From Pachyseris speciosa (lineage: Eukaryota > Cnidaria > Anthozoa > Scleractinia > Pachyseridae), in NCBI GenBank assembly GCA_016490735.1, contig JAEMWC010000231.1, positions 420,001-484,000 on the forward strand: 64,000 bases of DNA, written 5' to 3'. The notes beneath the pieces were generated by a model. The model ran no database searches and was not told where the DNA came from. It saw only the letters and a program-made list of their open reading frames with translations. This document shows, in pieces, positions 1 through 11,797 of this stretch. The translations under genes and the position numbers were made by a program. Positions within the stretch are counted from its first letter, which is position 1. Each line of letters starts with the position of its first letter.

Positions 1-117
1 AAGTTTTCCAACTTTAGTGACCAGAATTGAGTAACTTCGACTGAGAATCATGGACGCACTTCCCATTATATATCCTTCTTCGATATTACTGGCTTCCCTT
101 CTTCTTGCTCACTGGGT

Positions 118-283
118 CCGATAATAAGCAATTATTGGATGAGGTTGAGCATGATAGCGAGAATTATCAAGGCCGAGGTTTGTGTTATCTGCCGAAGCCG
201 AAGGCTGAGGCGGATAACACAAACCGAGGCCTTGATAATTTCGCTATCATGCGAAAACCGAATCCAATAATTGTTTTATTATA
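118..283. repeat. Foldback (MITE-like) inverted repeat
   Basis: Two arms of about 65 bases are near-perfect reverse complements around a short GC-rich centre near position 200. The outer ends read as a TTATTGGAT-type sequence on both sides. No coding frame spans it convincingly, and the short open frame across it is a by-product of the palindrome. It is best read as a non-autonomous foldback DNA element. Confidence 0.75.
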
Positions 284-367
284 CAATTATAAATGTACAA
301 GCGTTGAGACATTTCACAGAACAACAACAAAGTAAGCCACGCAATGACACGTTTCAGTGTAAACATC

Positions 368-373
368 TTTATT
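368..373 (-). promoter_or_regulatory. Polyadenylation signal AATAAA for the Crypton-like ORF
   Basis: The reverse complement of TTTATT gives a canonical AATAAA about 170 bases beyond the stop codon of the minus-strand recombinase ORF. The distance is reasonable for a short 3' UTR. Use of the site is inferred. Confidence 0.4.
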
Positions 374-542
374 AATGACAGCCGTGAATAACGTGTAAAG
401 CGGAATTCAAAAGGTTTACAGAAAGGATTTAAGCTTAAAACATCTGAAAACGTTTCAGGAAAAACTGAATCGAACTGAAACTTTTGAACAAAATTCTAAA
501 GTTAAGTTGTACGGTCTTATGAAAAATGTTCCCGATTTGCGT

Positions 543-1727
543 TTAATGAATGTTGACATTACAGTTAAAGAAATTAAAATTTTTCGTTATCTCTGAATGA
601 GAGTTCTGTACAATAAATTCCTCTTGAGAAAGGCTAATAACAGGAGATAACTGGTGCGGATTAATAGCCACTTCCTCACCTCTCACCTCGCACTCTGTCG
701 TCAGGGTTTCCGACATTTTTCTCTTGGTTGAAATGTCAGTCCTGCTATAGCTCCGAATGCTGGATTCATTTCTGTGCCCGCTCACCGCCATGATATGCCT
801 TGCTTCGAACCCTGACTTGTCCAGGATTGTAACCGCCGTTGCCCTGATCGAGTGATTGGTGTAACACTTTGAAAGTTTGGCTTCTCGAGAGATCCTTTTC
901 ATTTTTTCACCGAGCAAACGCTCTCCGACAACCATGTTATCGTACCACACTTGATCAGATATGCCGGCGTTTTCCTTCGGCCGCTGAAACAAAAATTCGT
1001 TTGAGGGATTCAGGTGCTGTATGTACCGTTCAAATGAAGCCACAGGACAGTGTGGTCCTGGTTTCTCGAACATCACGCCTCCTTCAAATCCTTCATCATT
1101 TTCTCGTCGGTTCTTTGTGAGTTCATCTGTTGTTTTGCACACATATTTTGCACCTTTGCCATCCGTGCTGAATGAAAAATCAGTTTTTTTGAGTTCACGA
1201 AGATTTTGCCTTCCTCGGCGACAAAAGTACAACATAACCTCGAAAAAAACTTTGTTTTGAAGCGTTTCCGGGCTGTTTTGGTTAAAAACATCGCTTTCGT
1301 ACAGCTTTTTAAGATCTTCTTCGCAGATCGGTGGCGTGTGTTCGACTTTGGCGAGCCCTTGTCGTTTTAGTTCAACGCACTTGGCGCCAAAAACTTTGTT
1401 TGCCTCGGCAAATGCTGGATCGTTTATTATATCGAAGCCAAGAGTCGCCTTGAAGTGTCTGCCCAGTCCAAATCTCAGGCTGTTGAGAGTGCTTTTGGAA
1501 TAAGAAGTTCCATCGACTTTTCTAGCTTCGGCATAAAATAGTTTGAGAACGTTACTGATGCCATCTTTGGTTTGCGGTTCGGGAACTTTCTTCTCCTTCA
1601 AATACTGCTGTAAAACTCTAAGAGCTGTCTTGGTAGCTCGTTTGCTGTTCTTTGCGTCCTTGTCGTCAACAAGGCGTCCTAAATCCGCTTCTGAGACTGA
1701 CGCGAATCTTGGAGCGGACTCCGCCAT
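543..1727 (-). CDS. Crypton-type tyrosine recombinase-like protein (DUF3504/ZMYM-QRICH1 relative)
   Basis: The intronless ORF encodes 394 residues from the ATG at 1725-1727, which sits in a good Kozak context (gtcATGG). The frame stays open 27 codons further upstream to 1808, but the downstream ATG looks the better start. The N-terminal 90 or so residues resemble the helical core-binding domain of tyrosine recombinases. The C-terminal half carries the catalytic pattern, numbered here from the 1808 start. An arginine-rich CRRGRQNLREL lies at 196-206. An H-x-x-R sits at 319-322 (HSIR), His345 lies in SGHR, and Tyr354 lies in IRSY. Known relatives are Crypton transposons and host proteins derived from them (ZMYM2, QRICH1, KCTD1), which share the CRRG...LREL signature. 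The frame has no lesion, so it is either a recent Crypton copy or a domesticated gene. Terminal repeats are not expected for Cryptons and none were seen. Confidence 0.7.
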   Translation of the reverse strand: MAESAPRFASVSEADLGRLVDDKDAKNSKRATKTALRVLQQYLKEKKVPEPQTKDGISNVLKLFYAEARKVDGTSYSKSTLNSLRFGLGRHFKATLGFDIINDPAFAEANKVFGAKCVELKRQGLAKVEHTPPICEEDLKKLYESDVFNQNSPETLQNKVFFEVMLYFCRRGRQNLRELKKTDFSFSTDGKGAKYVCKTTDELTKNRRENDEGFEGGVMFEKPGPHCPVASFERYIQHLNPSNEFLFQRPKENAGISDQVWYDNMVVGERLLGEKMKRISREAKLSKCYTNHSIRATAVTILDKSGFEARHIMAVSGHRNESSIRSYSRTDISTKRKMSETLTTECEVRGEEVAINPHQLSPVISLSQEEFIVQNSHSEITKNFNFFNCNVNIH

Positions 1728-1918
1728 GACAATCTTGCTCAAACCGCCGGCTAGCTTGTCAGGTGACGAAAACCATTGTCTGCAAAAACGCGTCATACCT
1801 ACATGCATAAACGCCAGTGTCTGTAGATGTGACGCGATGACACAGCGCCATCTAGAATTAGCGGGGTGCTTTTAGCCAATCAAAATTGAGATAGCATCAG
1901 CATTGTATAATAATATAG

Positions 1919-2042
1919 GTGGTTTGCAGCCAATCTCTGGAGACACAGATAACAATGGTGAAACGTGCAAATGCGGGTGGACGAACAAAAGGAGCTAATG
2001 AGAGATCTATTGTTTACGTCCTCCAACGTGGCGGCGATGGCG
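1919..2042. repeat. Dispersed repeat, copy 1 (second copy at 6548-6663)
   Basis: This stretch and 6548-6663 share GGTTTGCAGCCAATCTCT at the start, then ACAAAAGGAGCT and GATGAGAGAT-type blocks in the same order. No coding frame is conserved between the copies. It is a short interspersed repeat of unknown type. Confidence 0.55.
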
Positions 2043-2735
2043 TAACGTGAAAACTAGCTATTGAATAAAGCCGTTCAAGCAGAAATTGCGTGTCAAAGAG
2101 GGGAGGAGCTATCCCTTTTATAGGCAGTGTCCTTGTTTAAAATAAATTACTTGTAAACAGATTTGGAGGCCCACTGATTGTCTTAAGCCGCGGCCTTAGT
2201 TTACTGAAATAAACGGCCGTATCTGTTTATCGCCGTTGTTGCTGCTTTATGCAGAAGCAAGAAAGTGGTCCCACATCCTCGCTTTCCCTCCCCTCCCCAG
2301 TTTACGTCAGCTTCATAGGCTTAGAGAAATGCCCATTTACTCTTTGGGCTTATATGATTCACACTTGCCTTCCACATTTCAATTTCGTACGACCCTCTCA
2401 ACTTTTGTCTTAAGTCCCGTACTAGTATGAAGAATTCATGGTTTTTTGACCATGATCGACTGACTGATCCGTCGGTCCATCCATCCATTTATTCTCTCCT
2501 CCCTTCTTTGCTTCGTTGGTTCCTTCCTTCCTTCCTTCCTCCCTCCCTCCTGCCATCGATTCATTCACTTTCAGTTCGTGCTTGACCAGCGAAATTAATG
2601 TTATGGCAGTTTGTGAGCCGTCGGGGCGCCAAGAACTACTTACAAGATTGAGTCGCAGATTAATGTTTCTCAGTAGTTCTTTTTATTTCTGGTACAAAAG
2701 AAAACACTGTTTTATGTTTTCGTTTACAACTTCAG
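2043..2735. other. Intron or intergenic sequence before the first visible receptor exon
   Basis: The stretch contains a CCTT-rich tract near 2520-2550 and ends in a polypyrimidine acceptor (acttcag) at 2735. An in-frame open stretch runs into the exon from about 2516, but it has low-complexity composition and no MAM similarity, so I treat it as intron. Confidence 0.5.
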
Positions 2736-4028
2736 GATATTACCTGTACATGAGTGCTTCAAGCGGAAATCCTAAGGACACTGCAAGAGTGTCCTATCAT
2801 TTTTCTAGCATAACTGACACGTACTGCCAACTTAACTTCTTCTATTACATGTACGGTGCTGGGCTTGGCATTCTGCGCATGTACGTTGAGCCTGATGCTG
2901 GAGCACGAAAACAGGTACTGTAATTTCAGGGTATACACATGTTCTTTAGGGAGAACAATATTACATGTGACAATACTATGAATTAAAAAAAAACCACGAT
3001 AATAATTCATGAAGGAAATACAAAAGAAATTAATTTTTAACGAGTGTCTTTAAATCTGATAAAGGCTGCTAAATTTTACATCCGATTTTGTAGGCCAAAA
3101 CAACCCAAAATCTAAATTTTAGTGTAACAATGGATAGATGTACAGCAAAGCTCTTAAAGCGGTTCAAGAAATTCGCAATTCGTGTTTTATCAAGTCCTAA
3201 AACACTTGGCTGCGCCTCGTGTTTTAAACTTGATAAAACACTCCTGCTCATTTATTAAACATTACATAAAATCATGTCTTATATGCTTCTTACTTGTTTT
3301 GTGTGGAGTCTAAATTCTCAGACCTACTGCGCTAAGGCCCGGATGAAGCGCCGTTCTTCACATGAGCCGTACTAGACTCAGCCCATTAAGTTCATGTGAA
3401 GTACGCCGTTTGACCCAATTAAGTTCGACGGATTTTATTTGGATCGGCTGAGGCGTTCTTTACGGCTGGCCAGGCTTGAATAACGCCTGAAGATAAAGTT
3501 TGGGTCAAACGTCGATCTTAACATGGGCCGAACCAAACGCATAATCATGGTAATGTAATGTTAAGTCAGCCTCGATGTGTTTATTTTCGCGATCTAGTTA
3601 AGTTCGGGTGAGTTAAATTCGACGTTTGACTCAATAGGCGAACTTAACTAATTTGGGTCGACCTAAACTGTAATTAAGTTCGGCTTATGTGAAGTACGGC
3701 ATGTAAACCGTGCCTTAGTGTTATTTCCTTGTCCAGTTGTTCTTGAAAGTTCTTGTTTCGGCCTATAAGTCAGCTTTGCGATCTGGTTTCCCTGCTCTTG
3801 GTATGATGACCATCATGTCAAGTTTTCATGACGTGACGCCTGTTTATGTTATTTAGGTTTGGCAGCGTGCTGGAAATCAGGGTGATGGTTGGTACAGAGG
3901 AGCATACAACTTCAGTGAACTCGCTAAGAACAAGACAGCATTTACAATCACCTTCGAAGCAGAGCGGGGTCCAACATCTGCCAGTGACATAGCAATTGAT
4001 GATATTTCATTAACGCCATGTAGTCCTG
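2736..4028 (+). other. MAM domain exons (C-terminal part)
   Basis: The two exons encode a beta-sandwich segment beginning YYLYMSAS and ending [12 protein letters not shown]. The MAM hallmarks are clear: [10 protein letters not shown], the [15 protein letters not shown] stretch that follows the splice junction, [10 protein letters not shown], and the terminal DIAIDDI...C. The junction between the exons is in phase 0 and the outer ends are phase 1, as is usual for shuffled modules. About 50 N-terminal residues of the domain must lie in an upstream exon outside the window. Confidence 0.9.
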
Positions 4029-7000
4029 GTAAGTGAAGCTGTAACGCTCTTTGCTTGGAAAAAACAACAACAACAATAAAGTACTGTCAACTCTGTTCTT
4101 CCACGTTCAAATGTATCTTTGTCTTTATTGTATATTATTTATTCTCAATTTTCTATTTGGCGTCGTAAAACCCAAACCAAAGTAATCACTTTGACAGGAC
4201 AAAGAGCCAATCAGAGAACGCAGCAATTCCATGTAGCCGACTTCAAGCGCGGGAAAATGCGCCCGTTCAAGCCATGATTGGTTTTGATTTTGCCTCTCGT
4301 TGGTTGAGAAAGTGGCGCGAGCTTTGCTTATCAATCACTGAGCGAAGTAAAACAGAAACAAAGCAAACGGGAATTAGTTTCGATACCCCATTGAAAACCA
4401 CGCTAATGTGGAAAACTCAATCTCAACGTTTGGCCATTTGGGACGCCTCGCTATCTCTTTCTCCTCAGTTGCCTTGAAGCGAAACAATTCTTGTAAAATG
4501 TAATGTGATGCGTTTTTTAAGCTTTCGATCAATTCTGGATTTAGTTTTGATCTTAAACGAGAGCAGAAAGAAGCTGTTAATGGCTTATTAGAAGGGAGGG
4601 ACGTTTTCGCCGTGATGCCGACAGAAGTTTCCAACTGTTTTCAACGGCAATCGGATTGAAAAAGATTTCTGAAGGAAAGATATCGAACACTGTTATAGTT
4701 CAGTTTATTTACTTGTTTTGTTGTTGTTGTTGTTGTTGTTTACATGTAGTATTATGTAATAGTGGACACCTTTTAAGAGGTCTTTTAAGCCCAGAAGGTT
4801 GCGCCATAGCAGTGTCCGGGAATACACGGTGCCAGTTTTTTTCCCGTTATTGGTTTTTTATGGGTTTCCTTGTCCAGCTATGGTGCGTTCAGTTTCCTTT
4901 GTATTGTAGAAGTATTTATTATGGAAGTGAATAAAATATTATTTTCATGGGCTTGACTGACCAACACGCCCATGCCTACAGCTTTGTGTGTTTTTCGGGT
5001 GTATACTGGAGGCAAAATCCATGCTCATTTTACATGTGTTTTTCAATCTCAATTTGTGCACAGTCAACCCAGGACAGTGTACGCGTGAGCAGTTCAGGTG
5101 TCTGAGTGGACAGTGCATCTTATCAAGCTTTCAGTGTGACGGAGTAGCCGATTGCACGGATCATTCTGATGAAGGCTCCCTTGCCCAATGCCGTAAGTAG
5201 CTGACGAATCGCTTGTTTTCACTTCACAGTAGTCTATAACATCCAGGGTCCGCACAGAAATTTGCAATCCAGTTTTTCAGACCTGAAAAAAGGTCTGGAA
5301 AATAAGGATATGGTCTAGAAAAAATGGTAAAAAGTCTGGAGTCTTATCTCAAATATCCCTTCAAACCATGCTGTTACCTATACCAACCTTGAGTCTGGAA
5401 AAAGCTGCTATTGTTTTGGAAAAAGTCTGTAGAAATGCTTGAGTTTTGCATCCAAAAATCTGTACCAACCTTACTTACATCGTCCCTCATTGATGTACCC
5501 GGTGATACGCATTTTTTGAAGTAATAAATATTTCAATTGACTAAACAACTGTTTCATGGTGGTTGTTAATATGTGGCCTTCCTCCCTCATTTCAGTTTTG
5601 TTGCTAGTTTTGTTATAAAAGAGTAACTACGGGTTTGCCATAAAATCACTCAAAACGAAAGTTTTTCTAGGGTTAACGCGCTCTCCAGAATCACCTTGCA
5701 GTAGCCACTGATTTGCTTTGTAACGTCAGTTGATACAGCCAAAATTTGTAGTTATCAATTTATGTTGCATTTAATTAATGCAATTTGCTTGTATTTGCAG
5801 CTAACTCGAATTGCGGCCACTTTGAGATATACTGTCCACCAACTGGAAAATGTCTAAACAAAACTTTGCAGTGCAACAAGCAGCAGGACTGTCCTGACTG
5901 GAGCGATGAGGCGCACTGTGGTAAGAATTCACTTCTGTTACTATACTGTAGGTTGCAATGTGTGTGGAGGGGGGACGGGAGGGGAGGGGGTGTCAGAATT
6001 CACTTTTGTTACTATACTGTAGGTTGCAGTGTGTGTGGAGGGGGGAGGGGAGGGGAGGGGAGGGGGTGTCAGGATGAGGGACACAAGTGTTGGACAGGCA
6101 TGTGAAAGTCACACGTTCGGAGCAGTAGACTTGGATTACAGTTGTGGTACGTAAGATCGGGATGCTGCGAATGTTCAGGAAAGCGTCAAAAGGATAGAAC
6201 ACTTTCAAAAGCAAACGTTCTGATTTAATCATGGCAAATTGCTTTTTAACGTGATGGAGAATTTTGGGGATAAATTGCATAAAAGTAAGAGTCAGCTTTG
6301 TATGATCAACTGTCCCCTGAAATGATAACGTGTTATAATATAATCTGAACTGAGCGACTACTTTGGGGATTGTTAATTTGTTGTAGCAGGGTTCTTTGCC
6401 AACTTTCTATCTTTGGTTGAGTTGTTTGGCGGAGTATTAATATTTATGTAGTCAGGCCAAGAGGTTGTCTTATGATGAATTCCCTATGGAAATTCAAGAA
6501 CCATTAAGTACTAAAATAGTGTGTATTTAGGTTTTTTTGCAAATAGAAGGTTTGCAGCCAATCTCTAGTAACACAAATGACAAAAGCGTGGTTGCTGAAA
6601 CAAACAAAAGGAGCTGATGAGAGATATTTTGTCTACGTCAAGCATCATGTCGGCTTTGGCGGACCTAATCTACAAACTGTTAAGACGTGCATTAAAAGTA
6701 CATTAATCTCTTTTCAGAATGCACCGAAGGATATTGTATAAATGGAAAGTGTAGACTGGACAACGCTGGTAGACCGGACTGTGTGTAAGTACTAGGGAGA
6801 CTGAAAGAAAAGTAGCTCTCTACTCTCTTAGATTCAGCATAAACAACTGCAAGACCGGTAAAACTAGACTTCATTGAGGCCTTGCCAGGCATTCAACGTT
6901 TGTACCATAGCAAAGTGAGACTATGTTTCTAGATGTCATCCAACGGTTTCGCCAACAAAAAATACTGGTCCGCATTCGCTGAACAAGGAGTGAGTTTTCA

Positions 7001-10000
7001 GCAAACCCGCAGGATAACTAGATGTTTTAATGTAACACATCGCATTGCTTTCTAAATATTGTCATAGCGCTCTCAATATTCATCGTGTAACGTGTAGATA
7101 CATGGTCGTGACTAGAATGGATACTCCAAAGTCAGGTCACACACTTAGTTTTGTGTATATAACGTGCCGAACGATGTTATTAAAGTTTTACTAAGTTAAA
7201 AAATATCTTTATAACATAGCTGGTGAATTCGTGTAGTCAAGTTCAATTGCGCGAGCGTGCTTCATATTCCTACTGTGCACGCTGATGACGTAGCAGAGGG
7301 AATTTCTCTTTACACAATATTTAAACTACTGCGTTGAAAATGCTATAAAACAATTGGTTCATGAGTCAGCTGTGCGTTCATCGAGATATGATGCACTTGG
7401 GAAGTTTGGAGAGCACTCAAGAAGCTAGCTATTCTTACGCATCTTTCGTGCTCTCCAAACTTCCCGCGTGCTTCATATCACGATGAACGCACGCTGGCAC
7501 ATGAACCAATTGTTAATTGAAAAGAATACACAAAGAAGAGTCGAAGCCGGGTTATTGGAGTCACATCTGTATCCATATCCACTACATCAATGATTGGTAG
7601 CTGCCGATGGAGGCAATTTTCAACATATTTTCAATAACAAAGTATGAAGCTGTGAATGATCATCGCTGTCATGATTTTCATATATTCACTCTCACAAATT
7701 TATATGGTGTCACCATAACAACATGAAAGCTGACAATTTCGAGTTAGCGCTTAATCCTTATCACTAAAGATCAGTGCCTAACCCAGCAGTTACACTCTGC
7801 CTAAACAGTGTTGTTTATCTCTCAAAGCGGGTTAACACTGAGGTTGTCAGGTGTTTTCACGTAACGTCACCAAATTACCCACCTTATTTTAAGATATGTT
7901 CCACTGTATATGTGTCACAAAGTGTCTTACCTTATTTTGGAGTATCTATTCCAGTCATTACCGTAGAAACATGACGGGTTTTCCAGCTTTTCTGTGCGTG
8001 ATTAACTCAGCAAACTGTGCTTTGTTATCAGTGTTTAGCCAGCTCAGCTCACGGCCTCGTCGGCTAAGTATCAGGTGATATTCCGCGCGATTTCACGGGA
8101 TAATTGTTTAATAGGAGCGATTGGTTATTTCACCAAATTCACTTCTTTTTTTTTTTTTGTTTTCTTTTTTGTTTTCTTTTTTGTTTGGTATTTTGCCTTT
8201 CTAAATGTAACCGTGCGCTTAGCTGTTTAAGGATTAAACAACGTCAACCCCAGAGTTGCTAGATTTTATCAAAAACCGCCATTTATTTCATCTAAACTGT
8301 TAACTCCCTAGATGTGACGAGCATTACACCGGAAAGAGATGTAACAACTGCACCAACTGTGAATGCACCAAACCAGGTCAAATACAGTGCAAAAAGGGAA
8401 AATGGATCTGTGCTGATCAGTCCGACATCTGCAGTAACAAAGTTGACTGTGGCCTTAGTCCCAAGGATTTTGCCAAACTTTGCAGGAGTGAGTACAGTCC
8501 AATAGATTAGTATGGTACGAGCCATATACAGGCCTACGTATGTTTGAATGTTCGGAGTGACCCCATTAAATAAACTAGACTAACAATAAAGTATTATATT
8601 GCATGGCTACCCTCCTCCAAAATAAAGCAAGATGAAAGAAAATAACGTTAAGCACCTTCACAAAGGCTATGCCTTGTCATCCAATTTAACCACAAAATTA
8701 CAATATAGTACAAAAACAAGAAATCTACTGCCAAAACATAAACAGCGGAAATATACGTATACACAAGACAATCAATCATCATGGCGTGTTTTGGAACTAC
8801 AGGGCCACCCAACGAGCCAAATCAACCAAAAGCTGTAGAAAGGCATTCTTAAGTACCTTATGGTGTTTATAGTCTGTTTAAAGCGATGTTTTCATAAGCT
8901 AGAAGAAGATCATCTGTTCGGATTCCCTAGCTGAAATTTTAATTGCCCTAAAATGTTAGGGAACAAAATCTACCTTTGAGAAAATACAAGCTGAAATGAA
9001 CTTTCCACAAACTTTCTAGGGAACTATTTCCCTTCCGAAAATGCTAGTTGACGTTTTTGACTGCCAAAAACAGCAGTTACGACCTTTTCGAAAACCTCAG
9101 GGGCTATGATTTCTCAATTGCGAATTTTTTTAGGCCACGTTGTAGTTACGAAAATCCGAGTGCACTCTTAAATCGACGCCGAAATCGCAAGGCGAATTAC
9201 CCTCCACCGAACAGATATCTACCGAAACTTGTCGTTGGGTGCCCCCGGAACTAAGAGCCTTCGATACGGGTGCCACATCTAATTCATGATCAAGCCGTAA
9301 TGTGGAGCATTGATGGTTTCTTGTCCTCGATATACTTATCCTTAGATTAGCAACTGATTTACTTAAAGGATTTTCCTACGTTTGGCGGTAGTTACATGTA
9401 TTTGCTCGTGTTATCAGGGGCACCCAACGAGCCAAATCAACCAAAAGCTGTAGAAAGGCATTTTTAAGTCCTTATGGTGTTTAAAGTCTGTTTAAAGTCT
9501 GTTTAAAGTGCTGTTTTCATAAGCTAGAAGAATTTCATCTGTTCGGATTCCCTAGCTGAAGTTTTAATTGCCCGAAAATGTTAGGGAACAAAATCTTCCT
9601 TTGAGAAAATGCAAGCTAAAATGAACTTTCCACGAACTTTCCACGAGCTTTCTAGGGAGCAATTTTCTTGCCGACAATGCTAGCTGGCGTTTTTGACTGC
9701 TTCAATTAGCGTTTAGCTCTGTAGTGAGTATCCCATAGCAAACTTGCAATAGTACAGTGTTATTGTTTCAGTCTGTAATGCGTTATAATTGTCAATCACA
9801 GATTGTACTGACGGCTATTGTCACCATGGAGGAACCTGTGTTGTCCAGGATGGAGCGGCGCAGTGCAGGTAAGGCCCATCTGTAACTCCTCCAAACTATG
9901 AAAGGGTCTTCGGACCTGGAAAATATTTTCTTATTCGTTTTCTTTATTTAAAATTTTCACCAACCTAAATTTACAAAACGTAAAATTGCGGAGATGGAGA

Positions 10001-11741
10001 CATCCAAAACTAAAAAAATATATATATGAAGGTAAATTAATAATGTAATACACACATCAGATATAAGAACCCTCTGTCACTAAGAGGTAGCTTTGCCCAA
10101 CGAGTTTGTTAATCTTGTTTCTTTTCCTCGGTTAAGCTTTTAAAATGATAAAAATTCCAATTTCTGATAGCAAAGCTTGTGCAGGTAATGCAGTTATGTT
10201 TCGGATGTTTTTTTAGAAACGCGCGCAAGGTGGCGAATGGTAATCAAGGAAGTATAGTTCGCAAATAAGAAACTCGATTTTTCCTTTCGCAAAAAGGTAT
10301 ATTTGACTGTATGGTCGGCCAGCAAATGTTCCTATTTTGATTTTTGTTCAGGTTAGGCCATGTTTGTGTGTCTTAATAGATTCTTCAAGCATTCAGCATT
10401 GCATACACCTAAAAAAACTTCTTATTATATGACTGGCTCTTTTAGCTGTCAAGATGAATCAATTCTACTGCTATGATTGGCTACCCGCGAGGTCAAGATG
10501 GAGCCACCTTGACCGCTTGGGATAGCCCGTTCGTTCCGCGTTTTACTGTCTTTTAATAGCGTTCTTTGAGTCATATAATAAATCCTTTATTGACTAAGCT
10601 TGTTCGGTCAAGAAGGCGGGGTATTGGCCATCTTGACCTCACGCTTGGCCAATAACCCATATGTATAAATTTTCAGTGTTTTGTTTCTTCTTCCCCCCGC
10701 CTTTTTTTCTAACGCACTGTTTTTGTCTTGGCAGGTGCCCATCTAACTACACTGGAGATCAGTGCCAGTCACTGGTGTGTCCAAAATTGCAAGTATCCTG
10801 TAAAGGCAAGTGTGTCAACATAAACGAGGTCTGCGATCAACAAGTCAGTTGTTCATTAGCCCCATCGGAAATCACAAAGTATTGTGGAGGTTAGTAATGG
10901 TGTATCAAACGTTGGTAAACAGTATCTAAACTCTGGCAGGATGTGAATGCTTTTCAGACAATTGCGAGGAGCTGAGGTTAAAGACGCAATTGCACGTTTC
11001 CCATCTTAAGCTGTTTTTCTCACGTTTCAAGAAAAGCATATTTTACATTGTGTCATACGTTTTCCATGAACGTGTCCCAATTACAAACCAATTCATCATA
11101 TTTCTGATTATCCCTCACTAGCACTCTATTTTGTGGCATGTTTGCTTCAGTTCAAATCATACAGCGTGTTTTATAGGTGTCTCGCAGCATTCATCCATCT
11201 CTCATACAACTCTTGAAACTTGAAGACTTCCTTTATTGTAGACAAAGACTCCGTTTGATTACTTTTCATTCATCACGGCTCTTTCGTTTTTACAGACTGC
11301 ACCTCAGCGCAAGATTTCTGCTCCAATAAAGGAGTCTGCGTGATAGATATCAGTGGCTTTAGACAGTGTCTGTGAGTATCAAGTGTACATTTATTATTCA
11401 ACACATTGTGACAATGTCCAAATATGGTAATGGCGCTATCAATATTTGTCATGTGCACTCAACAGATATTCTGCGATATACGTAATTTCCTGTGTCGCGG
11501 AGAAAAATGGCGTCTTTGCCAAGGAGAGCAGGGTTGGCGCAGTGGTGAGTGCACTCACCTTCCATGTGTCCCTGGTTCGATTCCCGGACTCGGTGTCATA
11601 TGTGGGCTAAGTTTGTTGGTTCTCTACTCTGCTCCAAGAGGTTTTTCTCCGGGTACTCCGGTTTACCCCTCTCCACAAAAACCAACATTTGATTTAATTT
11701 GATTTGATTTGAGATTTGTAATTAGTAGGCGAAGAGCCACC

Positions 11742-11797
<56 letters not shown>

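Noticed and set aside
869..1291. Other frames across the Crypton ORF
   Set aside because: They are shadows of the minus-strand recombinase frame with no independent support.
2516..2735. Coding extension upstream of the first receptor exon
   Set aside because: The frame is open but low complexity with no MAM similarity, and a good acceptor sits at 2734-2735 in the phase expected for this domain.
5925..6070. CRISPR-like direct repeats
   Set aside because: Only two adjacent units without spacers, in a eukaryotic intron.
11531..11605. tRNA gene
   Set aside because: A and B boxes are present but the acceptor and anticodon stems do not form, and a SINE body and TTTGAT tail follow.
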